Source: Oceanobacillus sp. CFH 90083
Lineage (GTDB): Bacteria; Bacillota; Bacilli; Bacillales; Amphibacillaceae
Direction: 5' to 3'
Assembly (NCBI RefSeq): GCF_009389585.1
Contig: NZ_VIYG01000001.1
Coordinates: 426,705 to 490,704, forward strand
Length of the DNA stretch: 64,000 nt
Shown: positions 35,081-44,519 of the stretch, piece by piece
Numbering within the stretch: position 1 is the first letter of the stretch
Layout: every line of letters begins with the position of its first letter
Translations under genes and position numbers: made by a program
The notes under the pieces: model-generated
What the model saw: the letters and a program-made list of their open reading frames with translations, nothing else
What the model was told of the DNA's origin: nothing
Databases searched by the model: none

Positions 35081-35122
35081 GGCATTACGCCCCTACCTAT
35101 AACTAGGTAAAGACGTAATGCC
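35081..35122 (-). terminator. Terminator of the PRC-barrel gene
   Basis: GGCATTACG and CGTAATGCC form a perfect outer stem around an inner CTACCTA/TAGGTA stem; TTTTAA follows on the minus strand. Confidence 0.8.
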
Positions 35123-35143
35123 AGATCGTGCTTGTTATACTCT

Positions 35144-35869
35144 TTATTTGAATGAATGACTTACATAACGAAATACTTCTTCTTTGTTCTTAAACGGTGT
35201 TACCTGTGCCAATCCTTGAACAGAATCATTTAAATACAGATCTTTTTCAAACCAGTCTACTGATGTAACTTGATCTGTCCGGTATAAATATAAATTCTTT
35301 TCTACATAGCTTTCATTGCTATTTACTACGAGATATGTTATTTTTCCTTCCTTCGTTAAAATAACATTATCTATAATACCAATTTTACCGTCTTTAGCAT
35401 GTGCTCTAAACATCATAAGCTCCTCCATACTTCTCAAATTATCATTGGGAGTGTCAGGAGCAGCTAAATCAGGTTCCGGCGGTACATTTATATTTTTCAG
35501 TTCTCCATTTCCAGTGGTTACCGGACCGTGATCAGAATCTAATACTGCATTTTCCTTATAACTATTCCAGCCAAAATAATCTAATACCGTTCCCTGATAG
35601 GAAGAGACTAACCGTGTATCTTCTGGAACCGTTGGACTGTCACGAATCGTTTCCTTGTCCTGATCCACTTTCACATAGCCTGCTTTCAGATTAATTTCCT
35701 TTTGAACCTGGAAAGGTAAAAGCACCTTTTTACTTGGAAGCCATTTTCTTGTATCTACAATAATAAATCGTACGATCCAATCATCATTGAAGTACAAGTC
35801 CTTTATTTTTCCTATTGCTCCATCTGCAGCATACATTTCTAATTTAGTTAATGTTGAGCTCAGATACAT
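35144..35869 (-). CDS. PRC-barrel domain protein
   Basis: A 241-residue soluble protein with two PRC-barrel-like halves: ADGAIGKIKDLYFNDDWIVR near residue 13, and HAKDGKIGIIDNVILTKEGK near 165, each followed by a strand rich in Val/Ile. PRC barrels are scaffold or RNA/protein-binding modules (RimM, photosystem H subunit); the role here is unknown. ATG at 35869 follows TGGAGGTGTTTTTT. It lies between sigI and an HtrA-like protease gene, all same strand but with separate terminators. Confidence 0.75.
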   Translation of the reverse strand: MYLSSTLTKLEMYAADGAIGKIKDLYFNDDWIVRFIIVDTRKWLPSKKVLLPFQVQKEINLKAGYVKVDQDKETIRDSPTVPEDTRLVSSYQGTVLDYFGWNSYKENAVLDSDHGPVTTGNGELKNINVPPEPDLAAPDTPNDNLRSMEELMMFRAHAKDGKIGIIDNVILTKEGKITYLVVNSNESYVEKNLYLYRTDQVTSVDWFEKDLYLNDSVQGLAQVTPFKNKEEVFRYVSHSFK

Positions 35870-35944
35870 AAAAAACACCTCCATCAAGGTTGCGCTACTT
35901 TTTTATTTAGTACCCTTTTTACCAGAGATTAAAACAAGCCCCGA

Positions 35945-36763
35945 TTATTTATCTGTAAAATAATTAATCGGTACATAAAGACCGACTCGCCCATGTTCAT
36001 CATGATTCCATGTTGCGAAAATAACCCCGATCACGTCACCCTTTTCATCGATGACCGGACTGCCGCTATTTCCCCGATATACGGGCGCTCTGATCATCAT
36101 CACCTCTTTTTCCCAGCTGGCAAGCTGCAGAGGACCTAATACAGTACCTTCATTTGCAATACCATTGAAAAATAGCGGGTTGCCGATAAAACGGATATAA
36201 TCACCATACGCTGCACCCGCATGCTCATCCAGCTTGAGAAACGGAAGGTCCTCCCCTTCAACTTCCACAACTGCCAAATCAATCTCCGGGAATTCTTCCA
36301 CAACCTCTCCCTGTAACAAGCCATCTTCCGGAAAAGCAACGGTTACTGTTGGATCACCTTCAATGACATGATAATTTGTTAAAATTCTTCCCTCATCAGA
36401 GATGGCAAAACCTGTTCCTCTGCCATCATTTGTTTCAATAACGACAACAGCTTCCTTGTATGCTGCAACTTGTTCATCCTGAGACAGGCGGCTGGATGCC
36501 TGCAGAAAATCTATAGCAGGAACTGAAATCACTCTCGGAAATAAGGAAAGAACGTAAAAGGTCATAGCGATGGCAATCAGGACTGCTATTCCCTTGGAAA
36601 ATCGCCGCTTTGGCTTCCGCTCCTTTTTTTCGATACGGGCTCTTTCCCATGCATCTGCTTTTGCTTGCATGATTAGTTCATGCATTTCTTCATCATCAAT
36701 TTCTTCTATCAAATCTTCATCCATATGACTTTTGGTTTCATGATAGCCGTCACGGTCCTTCAA
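35945..36763 (-). CDS. Membrane-anchored trypsin-like (HtrA-type) serine protease without PDZ
   Basis: A 272-residue protease. A charged cytoplasmic N-terminus is followed by one transmembrane segment (GIAVLIAIAMTFYVLSLF) and an extracytoplasmic S1C protease domain. Catalytic residues: His in TNYHVIEG, Asp in EIDLAVV and Ser in RGNSGSPV. No PDZ domain follows, unlike B. subtilis HtrA/HtrB/YyxA. The start TTG at 36763 has AAAGGAGGGAGG directly upstream; ATG at 36838 has no site. Role in envelope protein quality control is inferred. Confidence 0.82.
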   Translation of the reverse strand: MKDRDGYHETKSHMDEDLIEEIDDEEMHELIMQAKADAWERARIEKKERKPKRRFSKGIAVLIAIAMTFYVLSLFPRVISVPAIDFLQASSRLSQDEQVAAYKEAVVVIETNDGRGTGFAISDEGRILTNYHVIEGDPTVTVAFPEDGLLQGEVVEEFPEIDLAVVEVEGEDLPFLKLDEHAGAAYGDYIRFIGNPLFFNGIANEGTVLGPLQLASWEKEVMMIRAPVYRGNSGSPVIDEKGDVIGVIFATWNHDEHGRVGLYVPINYFTDK

Positions 36764-36878
36764 GGATCCTCCCTCCTTTCTTTTCCAGGGAATGTTCAAA
36801 AATGAAATAGCATTATTTGATAAATCCTTTACCTTCATCTTATTTTAACAAATATAGAGAGAAGCAGCTTTTTTTCTG

Positions 36879-37030
36879 TTTAAAGAAAACTTGGCAAGCC
36901 AAGTCTGAAACGCAGGATTGCCTTAATTGGGACTGCGGTTACTTGTTCCATCGAAGAGTTTTTCGGTTACACTCGTCCCAAAACCATTGCACTTATACTT
37001 TATTCTGTAAATTATCTATACTTTCTTAAA
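36879..37030 (+). repeat. Dispersed repeat family A, copy A4
   Basis: A 152-base element from TTTAAAGAAAACTTGG to CTATACTTTCTTAAAG. It contains CTTGGCAAGCCAAG, CGCAGGATTGCC and two modules (CTGCGGTTACTTGTTCCATC and TTCGGTTACACTCGTCCC). It sits between the protease and yheH genes. Confidence 0.75.
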
Positions 37031-37037
37031 GTGCTAA

Positions 37038-37073
37038 AGCCCGTATACTCTTAATTTTAGGAGTATACGGGCT
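37038..37073. terminator. Terminator of yheH
   Basis: A perfect 13-bp stem AGCCCGTATACTC / GAGTATACGGGCT with a 10-base loop, right after the yheH stop. Confidence 0.75.
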
Positions 37074-37080
37074 CTCGTTC

Positions 37081-39105
37081 TTAGACACTGACCTTCAAGG
37101 AACCCTGCTGCATTTGATACATCTGATAATAAGAGCCGCGCTCTCTAATCAGCGTATCATGATTCCCCTGCTCGATAATCGTTCCTTTATCCAGAACAAT
37201 AATCTGATCTGCCTGCTGGATCGTTGATAACCGATGAGCGATAACAAGCGTTGTTCTTCCCTGCTTCAACACCTCCAGCGCCTGCTGGATCATCAGTTCT
37301 GTTTCTGTATCAATATTCGCTGTTGCTTCATCTAAAATAAGAATAGATGGATCAAAAGCAAGTGCCCGTGCAAAGGAAATTAATTGCCTTTCTCCCAATG
37401 AATAAGTAGCTCCATTTTCCGTCACTTCTTCATCATAAGTCTTTGGAAGCTTTTCGATAAACCGGTCGGCCCCAACTGCTTTTAACGCAGCAATTGCTGT
37501 TGCTCTCGATATTTTGTCATCCTGCATCGTCACATTGCTCAAGATTGTACCAGAAAATAAAAACGGATCCTGAAGAACAATTCCCATATGACTGCGCACC
37601 TGCTGTCTGGATAAGGAAGATGTATCCATCCCATCTATCGTAATTCTGCCCTTTTGCGGATCATAAAAACGAAACAGCAAATTCATAATCGAGCTTTTAC
37701 CTGAACCGGTGTGTCCTACAAAAGCCACGGTTTGACCAGCATCGACTTGAAACGAAATATCCTTTAACACATAATCTTCTTTTTGATAAGCAAAATAAAC
37801 ATGGTCGAAGGAAATCGTTCCCCTGTATTTATCAATTTCACTGTTATCCGTTTCTTCAGCAGGCTGATCCAGCAGTTCAAACACACGGCTGCCAGCAACT
37901 CTCGCCTGTTCAATTAATGGCAGCTGATTCACAATATCAGTCACCGGCTCAAATAAACGGTTAATATAATCGACAAAAGCATATAGGACACCAATTGAAA
38001 TAACACTTGCCATATTAAATGAAGAAGATCCAAAATACCAGATAAAACCGACAAATGTCATATTACGAAACACTGTCACTAAATTATAAGAAGTTAACGC
38101 ACTTAAACGAATTAATTTCTTTTGAAATGTATAATTACGATTATTTAACACTTCAAAATCCTCTTTCATTGCCTTTTCCCGATTGAAAGCTTGAATAATC
38201 GGCATACCTTGTATAGCTTCATTAATGTTTCCATTAATTTGGCTGATCGTTTTTCGAATCACTCGATTGTACTTACTGCCAAAATACTTATAAAGCCGCA
38301 TCCAGCCATATAATAATGGAATAACAAATAAGCAAAGCACCGCAAGCTGAACATCTAAAATAAATAAGGCAACAAAGATTCCGGCCATATAAATCAGACT
38401 GGTCACCACAATAGATAAGACACGTTCATATAGATCCCGAATTGCTTCGGTATCATTTGTAATTCTTGCAACAATCGAACCGGCAGGCTGATCAATATAA
38501 TAATTAATCGGCAGCCGCTCTGTATGCGCAAATAAATCCGTCCGCATCTGCTTCACGATCTGATTTGCAGATTTTTGTAATAAAAATGTCTGATAAAACT
38601 GGAAAACACCAGCGATAATTAATAACACCATATATAATATCAATAAGCCTATAATCGGCGCTTTCTCCGGCTCAAAAAACGGATATGCTTCCTGAACAGA
38701 TAATCGTTCCCCTTGAGTCCGGACAACCTCATCATTTGAGACAATCGTCAGCTCGCCATCATTCATCTCACGCTGACCTGTGAGCGGCAGCTCTCCTTCA
38801 AAAATATAATAGGAAATACCAATTTGCAGTAAAGTGTACGTATCCCCTGTAAGAATATCTCCATTTCCGATACGGTCTGTACGTTTTAAAACTTGCTCAT
38901 GATAAGGAGCTGTTGTGTCATCAGCTGTTTCTACAGCCTCCCAATATCCTTCCACACCGAGAATATGATCGTCAATCACTCGTTTAGCAATCAAAGGACC
39001 TGCCAGCTCTAAAGCAACAGCTATCATTAAACAAATAAGACCAATAATGATTCCTTTTTTATATTTTAAGGCGTATAGAAATAAACGCCTCTCTGTACTC
39101 TTCAT
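37081..39105 (-). CDS. yheH: Heterodimeric multidrug ABC exporter subunit YheH (BmrD-like)
   Basis: A 674-residue half-transporter: six transmembrane helices then an ATPase domain (Walker A GHTGSGKSS, Walker B LILDEATANIDTET). An extra ~100-residue extracytoplasmic insert between helices 1 and 2 (after IDDHILGVEGYW) is typical of BmrD. The signature reads YSLGERQ instead of LSGGQ, an asymmetric site expected for this type of heterodimer. It follows yheI by 12 bases. Confidence 0.9.
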   Translation of the reverse strand: MKSTERRLFLYALKYKKGIIIGLICLMIAVALELAGPLIAKRVIDDHILGVEGYWEAVETADDTTAPYHEQVLKRTDRIGNGDILTGDTYTLLQIGISYYIFEGELPLTGQREMNDGELTIVSNDEVVRTQGERLSVQEAYPFFEPEKAPIIGLLILYMVLLIIAGVFQFYQTFLLQKSANQIVKQMRTDLFAHTERLPINYYIDQPAGSIVARITNDTEAIRDLYERVLSIVVTSLIYMAGIFVALFILDVQLAVLCLFVIPLLYGWMRLYKYFGSKYNRVIRKTISQINGNINEAIQGMPIIQAFNREKAMKEDFEVLNNRNYTFQKKLIRLSALTSYNLVTVFRNMTFVGFIWYFGSSSFNMASVISIGVLYAFVDYINRLFEPVTDIVNQLPLIEQARVAGSRVFELLDQPAEETDNSEIDKYRGTISFDHVYFAYQKEDYVLKDISFQVDAGQTVAFVGHTGSGKSSIMNLLFRFYDPQKGRITIDGMDTSSLSRQQVRSHMGIVLQDPFLFSGTILSNVTMQDDKISRATAIAALKAVGADRFIEKLPKTYDEEVTENGATYSLGERQLISFARALAFDPSILILDEATANIDTETELMIQQALEVLKQGRTTLVIAHRLSTIQQADQIIVLDKGTIIEQGNHDTLIRERGSYYQMYQMQQGSLKVSV

Positions 39106-39117
39106 CCTTGCACCTCC

Positions 39118-40851
39118 TTAGTCTTCCATTTGCTGCTGGATGTATTGCGTATAGTACCATCCTTTTTCCTTCATCAATTGCTCATGGGTCCCTTCTTCCA
39201 CAATTCTTCCATCTTCCAGAACAATGATCTGATCTGCATGCGTTACAGCAGACAAGCGATGGGCAGCTATAAATGTGGTTTTATTTTTTCGTTCTTCTTT
39301 TAAATGAGCAATAATTGCTGCCTCCGTTTTGCCATCCACTGCCGATAAGGAATCATCTAAAATCAGGACTTCCGGATCTTTAATAAAAGCACGAGCCAAA
39401 GCTACACGCTGCTTTTGCCCTCCAGATAAGGTAATTCCGCTTTCGCCAACCTGTGTGTCTAATCCCTCAGGCAGCTGTAAAATATCACTTGCGAAATAGG
39501 CAAGCTCAAGCGCCCTGAAAATTTCTTTATCTGTGGCAGCTTCTTTTCCGAATTGAATATTTTCACGAATTGATTTTGAAAACATCATTTGATCCTGAGG
39601 AACATATCCGATCCACTCGCGAACCTGCTTGAGTGGAAGACTTTCTATTTCCTCTCTCGATACGAATATATTCCCCTGTACATCTGGATACTGTCTCAGC
39701 AATAATTTAAATAAAGTTGTTTTTCCAGCACCTGTTTTCCCAACCACACCAATTGTCTCTCCAACTTGAACATGAAGGGAAACACCTTTTAAAGCCTTTT
39801 CTGCTGCATTTGGATATTGGAAGGATACATCTTTAAAGCTTAATCCACTGACATTTGCGACATGCTTGGGCTCCATAACATCCCGTACATCCGGCTTATA
39901 TGATAATGTTTTATTTACCCGGTCCAGGGATGCATTTCCCCGCTGCAGGATATTAATTAGCTCACCAACTGCAAACATCGGCCAAATCAGCATCCCTAAG
40001 TAGACGTTAAACGCAACTAAATCACCCAGAGTCAACCTGTTTTCGAAAACAAGCATCGCTCCGTAACCAATTCCAATCGTATAAGATAGCCCGACCAAAA
40101 TCTTCATGGTCGGTTCAAATAAAGCATCAATTTTAGCAACTTCTATATTTTTGTCATACACATCCCTTGTCATATTTTCAAACCGCTCTTTCTCATGCTC
40201 TTCCTGGACAAAAGCACGGACAGCCCGAACACCGCGAATGGATTCCAAAACGCTATTATTCATTTCTCCAAAAGCATCCTGTGCTTTGGTAAACCGCCGG
40301 TGAATCGCACTGCCGTAAAAATTCATAATAACAGCCATGATTGGCAGTGGTAACAAAGCTGCAAAGGTTAAAGGCCAGCTGATGGTTAATCCCATTACTG
40401 CAATAATCATCAGCATAAATATACTGGAATCAACCAATGTCAGCACACCGAAGCCCGCTGTCAGACTGATTGCTTTTAAATCATTTGTCGCCCTTGCCAT
40501 TAAATCTCCTGTCCGATATTTTCCATAAAACGTCGGTGACATGGACAGAAAATGCTTCATCAGCTTACTTCTCATCCAGCGTTCTAAAATAACAGCCCCG
40601 CCAAAAAGCGTGTAATCCCATAAGAATGAAATAACATAATGCACAATTAATAAAACAATGTACCCTGCAATAACCGCTGTCAGAATTTGTGCAGTCAAAG
40701 TCTCAAATTGGATATGATCAATAATATATCCTACTAATTTAGGAGGTATTAGTCCAATTGCACTTGCAATAATTAACACAATAATCGCAAACGTATACCG
40801 TTTCCAATAATGTACAAAAAACCAGCTTAATTTCTTAAAAACCGCAAACAT
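39118..40851 (-). CDS. yheI: Heterodimeric multidrug ABC exporter subunit YheI (BmrC-like)
   Basis: A 577-residue half-transporter with six transmembrane helices and an ATPase domain. Walker A GKTGAGKTT, signature LSGGQKQRVAL, and Walker B VLILDDSLSAVD in which Asp replaces the catalytic Glu, complementary to the partner's intact DE site. This degenerate/consensus split is known for BmrCD. AAGAAGGTGAAAGC precedes the ATG. A leader peptide and terminator upstream indicate attenuation control. Confidence 0.9.
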   Translation of the reverse strand: MFAVFKKLSWFFVHYWKRYTFAIIVLIIASAIGLIPPKLVGYIIDHIQFETLTAQILTAVIAGYIVLLIVHYVISFLWDYTLFGGAVILERWMRSKLMKHFLSMSPTFYGKYRTGDLMARATNDLKAISLTAGFGVLTLVDSSIFMLMIIAVMGLTISWPLTFAALLPLPIMAVIMNFYGSAIHRRFTKAQDAFGEMNNSVLESIRGVRAVRAFVQEEHEKERFENMTRDVYDKNIEVAKIDALFEPTMKILVGLSYTIGIGYGAMLVFENRLTLGDLVAFNVYLGMLIWPMFAVGELINILQRGNASLDRVNKTLSYKPDVRDVMEPKHVANVSGLSFKDVSFQYPNAAEKALKGVSLHVQVGETIGVVGKTGAGKTTLFKLLLRQYPDVQGNIFVSREEIESLPLKQVREWIGYVPQDQMMFSKSIRENIQFGKEAATDKEIFRALELAYFASDILQLPEGLDTQVGESGITLSGGQKQRVALARAFIKDPEVLILDDSLSAVDGKTEAAIIAHLKEERKNKTTFIAAHRLSAVTHADQIIVLEDGRIVEEGTHEQLMKEKGWYYTQYIQQQMED

Positions 40852-40929
40852 GCTTTCACCTTCTTTCTTTTATGACGCTCTATTTTCCATTGAATCCATT
40901 TACATCCCATTTTCTGTTTAAAAAGCATC

Positions 40930-40962
40930 AAAAAAACGCATACCATCTATCGGCATACGCTT
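40930..40962 (-). terminator. Attenuator terminator in the yheIH leader
   Basis: On the minus strand AAGCGTATGCC pairs with GGTATGCGTTT around an 8-base loop and is followed by TTTTTTT. It lies between the leader peptide and yheI, so transcription must read through it to express the transporter. Confidence 0.88.
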
Positions 40963-41039
40963 ATCATAATCCTGTTTATCCCTTATTAGCCAGCCACATG
41001 GAAAACTGCGGCCGCATTGACACACTCTTCCCCAAAAGT

Positions 41040-41141
41040 CTAAGAGAGAGCACAACTGTTAATTGGAGGCCACAAAGTCATATTCAGTTTTGTTTGGTTT
41101 GATTGATTCATTTCGTTGATTTGATGCTGTTGTTTCATCAT
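41040..41141 (-). CDS. Leader peptide of the yheIH operon (BmrB-like)
   Basis: A 33-residue ORF, MMKQQHQINEMNQSNQTKLN then MTLWPPINSCALS, with AAAAGGAGGAAAACACAAA upstream. It is Gln/Asn-rich and has a Pro-Pro pair. In B. subtilis bmrB encodes a leader peptide through which ribosome-stalling antibiotics allow read-through into bmrCD; the layout here is the same. The TTGTGGCC segment in its codons can pair with GGCCGCAG downstream, a candidate antiterminator component. Homology to BmrB was not tested. Confidence 0.7.
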   Translation of the reverse strand: MMKQQHQINEMNQSNQTKLNMTLWPPINSCALS

Positions 41142-41190
41142 TTTGTGTTTTCCTCCTTTTTTAATTTATTCGAAAATTGAATGCCTTATC

Positions 41191-41219
41191 ATTATATATT
41201 CTTCCAATTAGCAAGTCAA
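41191..41219 (-). promoter_or_regulatory. Promoter of the yheIH leader
   Basis: TTGACT (41219-41214), a 17-base spacer and TATAAT (41196-41191) on the minus strand, 50 bases before the leader peptide start. Near-consensus sigma-A. Confidence 0.85.
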
Positions 41220-41275
41220 TGGTTTTTTTATTTTATCATTCATGCTATTATTTTTAGTTAAGGGAGATGAAAGCT

Positions 41276-41830
41276 ATGAATTTAAATCAACTTTTAGACT
41301 TCAATGAAAAATTTGTCAATAACAAAGACTACGAAGCCTACACAACGGACAAGTTCCCAAATAAACGTATGGTTATTTTCACTTGCATGGACACGCGATT
41401 AGTAGAATTGCTTCCAAGAGCATTGAATATTCGTAATGGCGATGTGAAAATGGTGAAGAACGCCGGAGCAATTATCCGAAAACCATTTGATAGTATTATG
41501 AAAAGCTTGTTAGTAGCAATTTATAGTTTGAAAGCCGAAGAAGTTGTTGTGATTGGACACCACGGCTGCGGAATGTCAAATGTAGATACGGAGGCTTTAC
41601 AGCAATCCATGCTTGACCGCGGTATACCGGAAGAGACATTAGCTACACTGGAGCATTCTGGTATAAATCTGCATAAAGAGTTCCATGGCTTCGAAAAAAT
41701 CGAGGATTCCGTAACGCAGAGTGTTGAAATTATTCGTAATCACCCGCTGCTTCCGAAAGAAATAAAGGTTCATGGTCTTGTTATTGACCCGGAAACCGGA
41801 AAATTAGACGTCGTTACCCGGGAAGATTAA
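41276..41830 (+). CDS. ytiB: Beta-carbonic anhydrase-like protein (YtiB-like)
   Basis: A 184-residue beta-class carbonic anhydrase. Zinc ligands and the dyad are visible in TCMDTR (Cys, Asp, Arg) and GHHGCGM (His, Cys). It interconverts CO2 and bicarbonate in the cytoplasm. Sequence around CMDTRLVELLPRALNIRNGD matches B. subtilis YtiB as I recall it. ATG at 41276 follows AAGGGAGATGAAAG; the ATG at 41267 is within that site. Confidence 0.85.
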   Translation: MNLNQLLDFNEKFVNNKDYEAYTTDKFPNKRMVIFTCMDTRLVELLPRALNIRNGDVKMVKNAGAIIRKPFDSIMKSLLVAIYSLKAEEVVVIGHHGCGMSNVDTEALQQSMLDRGIPEETLATLEHSGINLHKEFHGFEKIEDSVTQSVEIIRNHPLLPKEIKVHGLVIDPETGKLDVVTRED

Positions 41831-41872
41831 AAGAAAGGTCACCAGCTCAAAATGCTGGCGACCTTTCTTTTA
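41831..41872. terminator. Bidirectional terminator
   Basis: AAGAAAGGTC-CCAGC pairs with GCTGG-GACCTTTCTT between the convergent ytiB-like and murG genes. Confidence 0.88.
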
Positions 41873-41890
41873 TTTAACATGACGATATTG

Positions 41891-42976
41891 CTATTTTCTT
41901 TGAACAGATTCAATTATTTCAATTACTTTATTTCTTGACTCTTCACTCTTATATTTTTTCATTTCGTCTAACATTACCGGAGCAGCACCTTTTAATGCAA
42001 TAGCTTCTGTTGTGAGTTTTTCTGCTGTTAATGTTTCTTCTTCAAGGACTTTAGCATAATTTTTTTCCTTAAAGGATTTTGCATTTATAATCTGGTCTCC
42101 CCTGCTCGCTCCACGGGAAAGCGGGATTAACAGCATCGGCTTTTGTAAAGCCAAAAATTCAAATATAGCATTGGAACCGGCGCGGGATACAACAAAATCT
42201 GTTGCTGCGAAAATATCTTTTAATTCATCATGCACATATTCAAATTGTGCATATCCTGGTATACGGAGAGAGGAATCTACCTTTCCACTGCCGCAAATAT
42301 GAATGATTTCAAACGTTTTAAGTAATTCATCTAATGCTTCACGGATAGTAGCATTAATTTTTTCAGATCCGCCGCTTCCGCCCATAATTAATAGAACAGG
42401 CTTTTCTCCCGGAAGCTGTGCAAATTCTAACCCTGCTTTTTTGTCTCCTGTAAATAACTCCTCGCGAATAACTGCTCCAACATAAGCAGCCTTTTTTTCC
42501 GGAAGATATTTCATTGTCTCTGGAAATGTTGCCAGCACTTTCTTTGTAAATGGAATGGAAAGCTTGTTAGCAAGCCCCGGTGTGAAATCCGATTCATGAA
42601 TAACAGCTGGAATACCTCTTAATTTTGCCGCTGCAACAACTGGTACAGATACAAAACCGCCTTTTGAAAAAACAACAGCTGGCTTCTTTCTTCTTCCTAA
42701 AATACGAAAAGCCTGCATCGTTCCTTTTAAAACTTTAAACGGATCTTTAAAGTTTTCCTTGGACATGTACCGGCGCAGCTTTCCGGTAGATATCGGGTGA
42801 TAGGTTACCCCATCCATCTTTTCAATCAAATTCCGTTCAATTCCTTCATATGATCCGATATAATCGACTTCATAGCCCTGCTCCTGATAATATGGTATAA
42901 GTGCTAAATTAACAATGACATGACCCGCAGTCCCGCCGCCAGTAAATATTATACGTTTTTTACTTCTTTTTTCCAT
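41891..42976 (-). CDS. murG: Lipid II synthase MurG (UDP-GlcNAc transferase)
   Basis: A 361-residue GT28 glycosyltransferase that adds GlcNAc to lipid I at the inner face of the membrane. Both Gly-rich motifs are present: TGGGTAGHV near residue 12 and [12 protein letters not shown] near 190, plus [11 protein letters not shown]. It stands alone, outside a dcw/mur cluster, so the chromosome may carry a second copy as in Bacillus cereus relatives. The ATG is preceded by GGAAAGGATGAATTG. Confidence 0.9.
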   Translation of the reverse strand: MEKRSKKRIIFTGGGTAGHVIVNLALIPYYQEQGYEVDYIGSYEGIERNLIEKMDGVTYHPISTGKLRRYMSKENFKDPFKVLKGTMQAFRILGRRKKPAVVFSKGGFVSVPVVAAAKLRGIPAVIHESDFTPGLANKLSIPFTKKVLATFPETMKYLPEKKAAYVGAVIREELFTGDKKAGLEFAQLPGEKPVLLIMGGSGGSEKINATIREALDELLKTFEIIHICGSGKVDSSLRIPGYAQFEYVHDELKDIFAATDFVVSRAGSNAIFEFLALQKPMLLIPLSRGASRGDQIINAKSFKEKNYAKVLEEETLTAEKLTTEAIALKGAAPVMLDEMKKYKSEESRNKVIEIIESVQRK

Positions 42977-43081
42977 GGAATCAATTCATCCTTTCCCAGA
43001 TTATTATATCAGCGTATAATGGGCAATGCACCTATTAATTTAACGAAAAAAACGAATTACATAAAGTTAGGAAAGATAGCA

Positions 43082-44449
43082 ATGTATGAAACAACCAATC
43101 GAAGACAAAAAATAAAGCTGTTTATGATCATTATGCTGCCAATCCTTGTGACACAGGTCAGTATGAATCTGATGAATTTTTTTGATACGGTCATGTCTGG
43201 ACAAGCCAGCGCAGTTGATTTAGCAGGGGTGGCAATTGGCTCCAGCCTCTGGATACCTGTTTTGACAGCTATAAATGGTATTGTTCTGGCCATAACACCA
43301 ATCATCGCCCAACTAATCGGTGCCAAGGAGAAGCATGATATTCCGCAAGTTATTCAGCAGGGTATTTACCTTTCTATTGGTTTATCGTGTGTGATTCTCA
43401 TGATCGGCTTTTTTATCTTAGAACCCGTTTTACAGCTGATGCGTCTGGAGCCAAATGTGCACCATATAGCAAAATATTATTTGGTCTCTCTTGCAACAGG
43501 CATTATACCATTATTTATCTTCCATACTGTCCGAAGCTTTATGGATGGACTCGGACAGACAAGGGCCTCTATGGTTATTATCTTAATTTCTCTGCCAATA
43601 AATGCCCTTCTAAACTATATCTTTATTTTCGGAAAACTGGGAATACCAGCTTTTGGCGGAATTGGAGCCGGAATCGCAACAAGCATTACTTATTGGATAG
43701 TCAGTATCATTTCTTTATATATGATTCACAAAATTGCTCCATTCAGGGCTTTTCAAGTTTTCAAAGTGTTTTTTAAACCGCAGATTCCCTATTGGGTCAG
43801 CCAATTAAAAATCGGCCTGCCAATTGGCCTTGCTATGTTTTTTGAAACAAGTATTTTTTCTGTCGTTACCATCATGATGAGCGTCTATGATACAAATACC
43901 ATTGCCGCTCACCAGGCAGCTATGAATTTTGCAGGATTATTATATATGCTGCCATTAAGTGTCGGAATGGCCCTTACGATTGCTGTTGGATTTGAAATTG
44001 GCGCTAAACGTTTTAACGATGCCCGTTCCTATACCTACCTCGGAATCACTGGCGGGGTTATCATTGCTGTCTTTATTGGTATTATTTTATTTGTATTTGA
44101 TGATACGGTTGCCCGGCTATATCATAATAATTCAGAAGTCATTGCTTTAACGAAGCACTTTATTCTTTTTGCCATTTTTTATCAGCTTGCAGATGCAATT
44201 GGAGCACCAATCCAAGGTGCCTTAAGAGGATATAAAGATGTCAATGTAACGCTTATTCTCGCATTAATTTCTTATTGGCTTATCGGTCTGCCGGTTGGAT
44301 TTTTATTCGCAAATTATACCAGCTTTGAGGCTTTTGGCTACTGGATTGGAATTATTGTCGGTTTAAGCGCAGGGGCTGTTGCACTTCTTCTCCGATTATT
44401 CTTTATACAGCATAAATTTAGACGGGATTCTCAAACAAAACAAAATTGA
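43082..44449 (+). CDS. MATE family efflux transporter
   Basis: A 455-residue transporter with 12 transmembrane segments of the MATE (NorM-like) family, coupling Na+ or H+ to export of cationic drugs. MNFFDTVMSGQASAVDLAGV in helix 1-2 is typical. ATG at 43082 follows TTAGGAAAGATAGC; the long ORF start at 42920 lies inside divergent murG and is rejected. Substrate unknown. Confidence 0.87.
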   Translation: MYETTNRRQKIKLFMIIMLPILVTQVSMNLMNFFDTVMSGQASAVDLAGVAIGSSLWIPVLTAINGIVLAITPIIAQLIGAKEKHDIPQVIQQGIYLSIGLSCVILMIGFFILEPVLQLMRLEPNVHHIAKYYLVSLATGIIPLFIFHTVRSFMDGLGQTRASMVIILISLPINALLNYIFIFGKLGIPAFGGIGAGIATSITYWIVSIISLYMIHKIAPFRAFQVFKVFFKPQIPYWVSQLKIGLPIGLAMFFETSIFSVVTIMMSVYDTNTIAAHQAAMNFAGLLYMLPLSVGMALTIAVGFEIGAKRFNDARSYTYLGITGGVIIAVFIGIILFVFDDTVARLYHNNSEVIALTKHFILFAIFYQLADAIGAPIQGALRGYKDVNVTLILALISYWLIGLPVGFLFANYTSFEAFGYWIGIIVGLSAGAVALLLRLFFIQHKFRRDSQTKQN

Positions 44450-44470
44450 AAATGACTTTACAGATATAGC

Positions 44471-44511
44471 AAAAGCCGCATGAACCCTTTTTAAAGATTC
44501 ATGCGGCTTTT
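44471..44511. terminator. Bidirectional terminator
   Basis: A perfect 14-bp stem AAAAGCCGCATGAA / TTCATGCGGCTTTT between convergent genes. Confidence 0.9.
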
Positions 44512-44519
44512 AAGCTATT

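Noticed and set aside
34813..35085. 90-codon open frame on the minus strand upstream of sigI
   Set aside because: It begins inside a terminator hairpin, has a random-looking Cys/His/Ile-rich composition and no family resemblance.
42920..43081. N-terminal extension of the MATE transporter
   Set aside because: It overlaps divergent murG and has no ribosome site; the ATG at 43082 has AGGAAAG and begins a typical MATE N-terminus.
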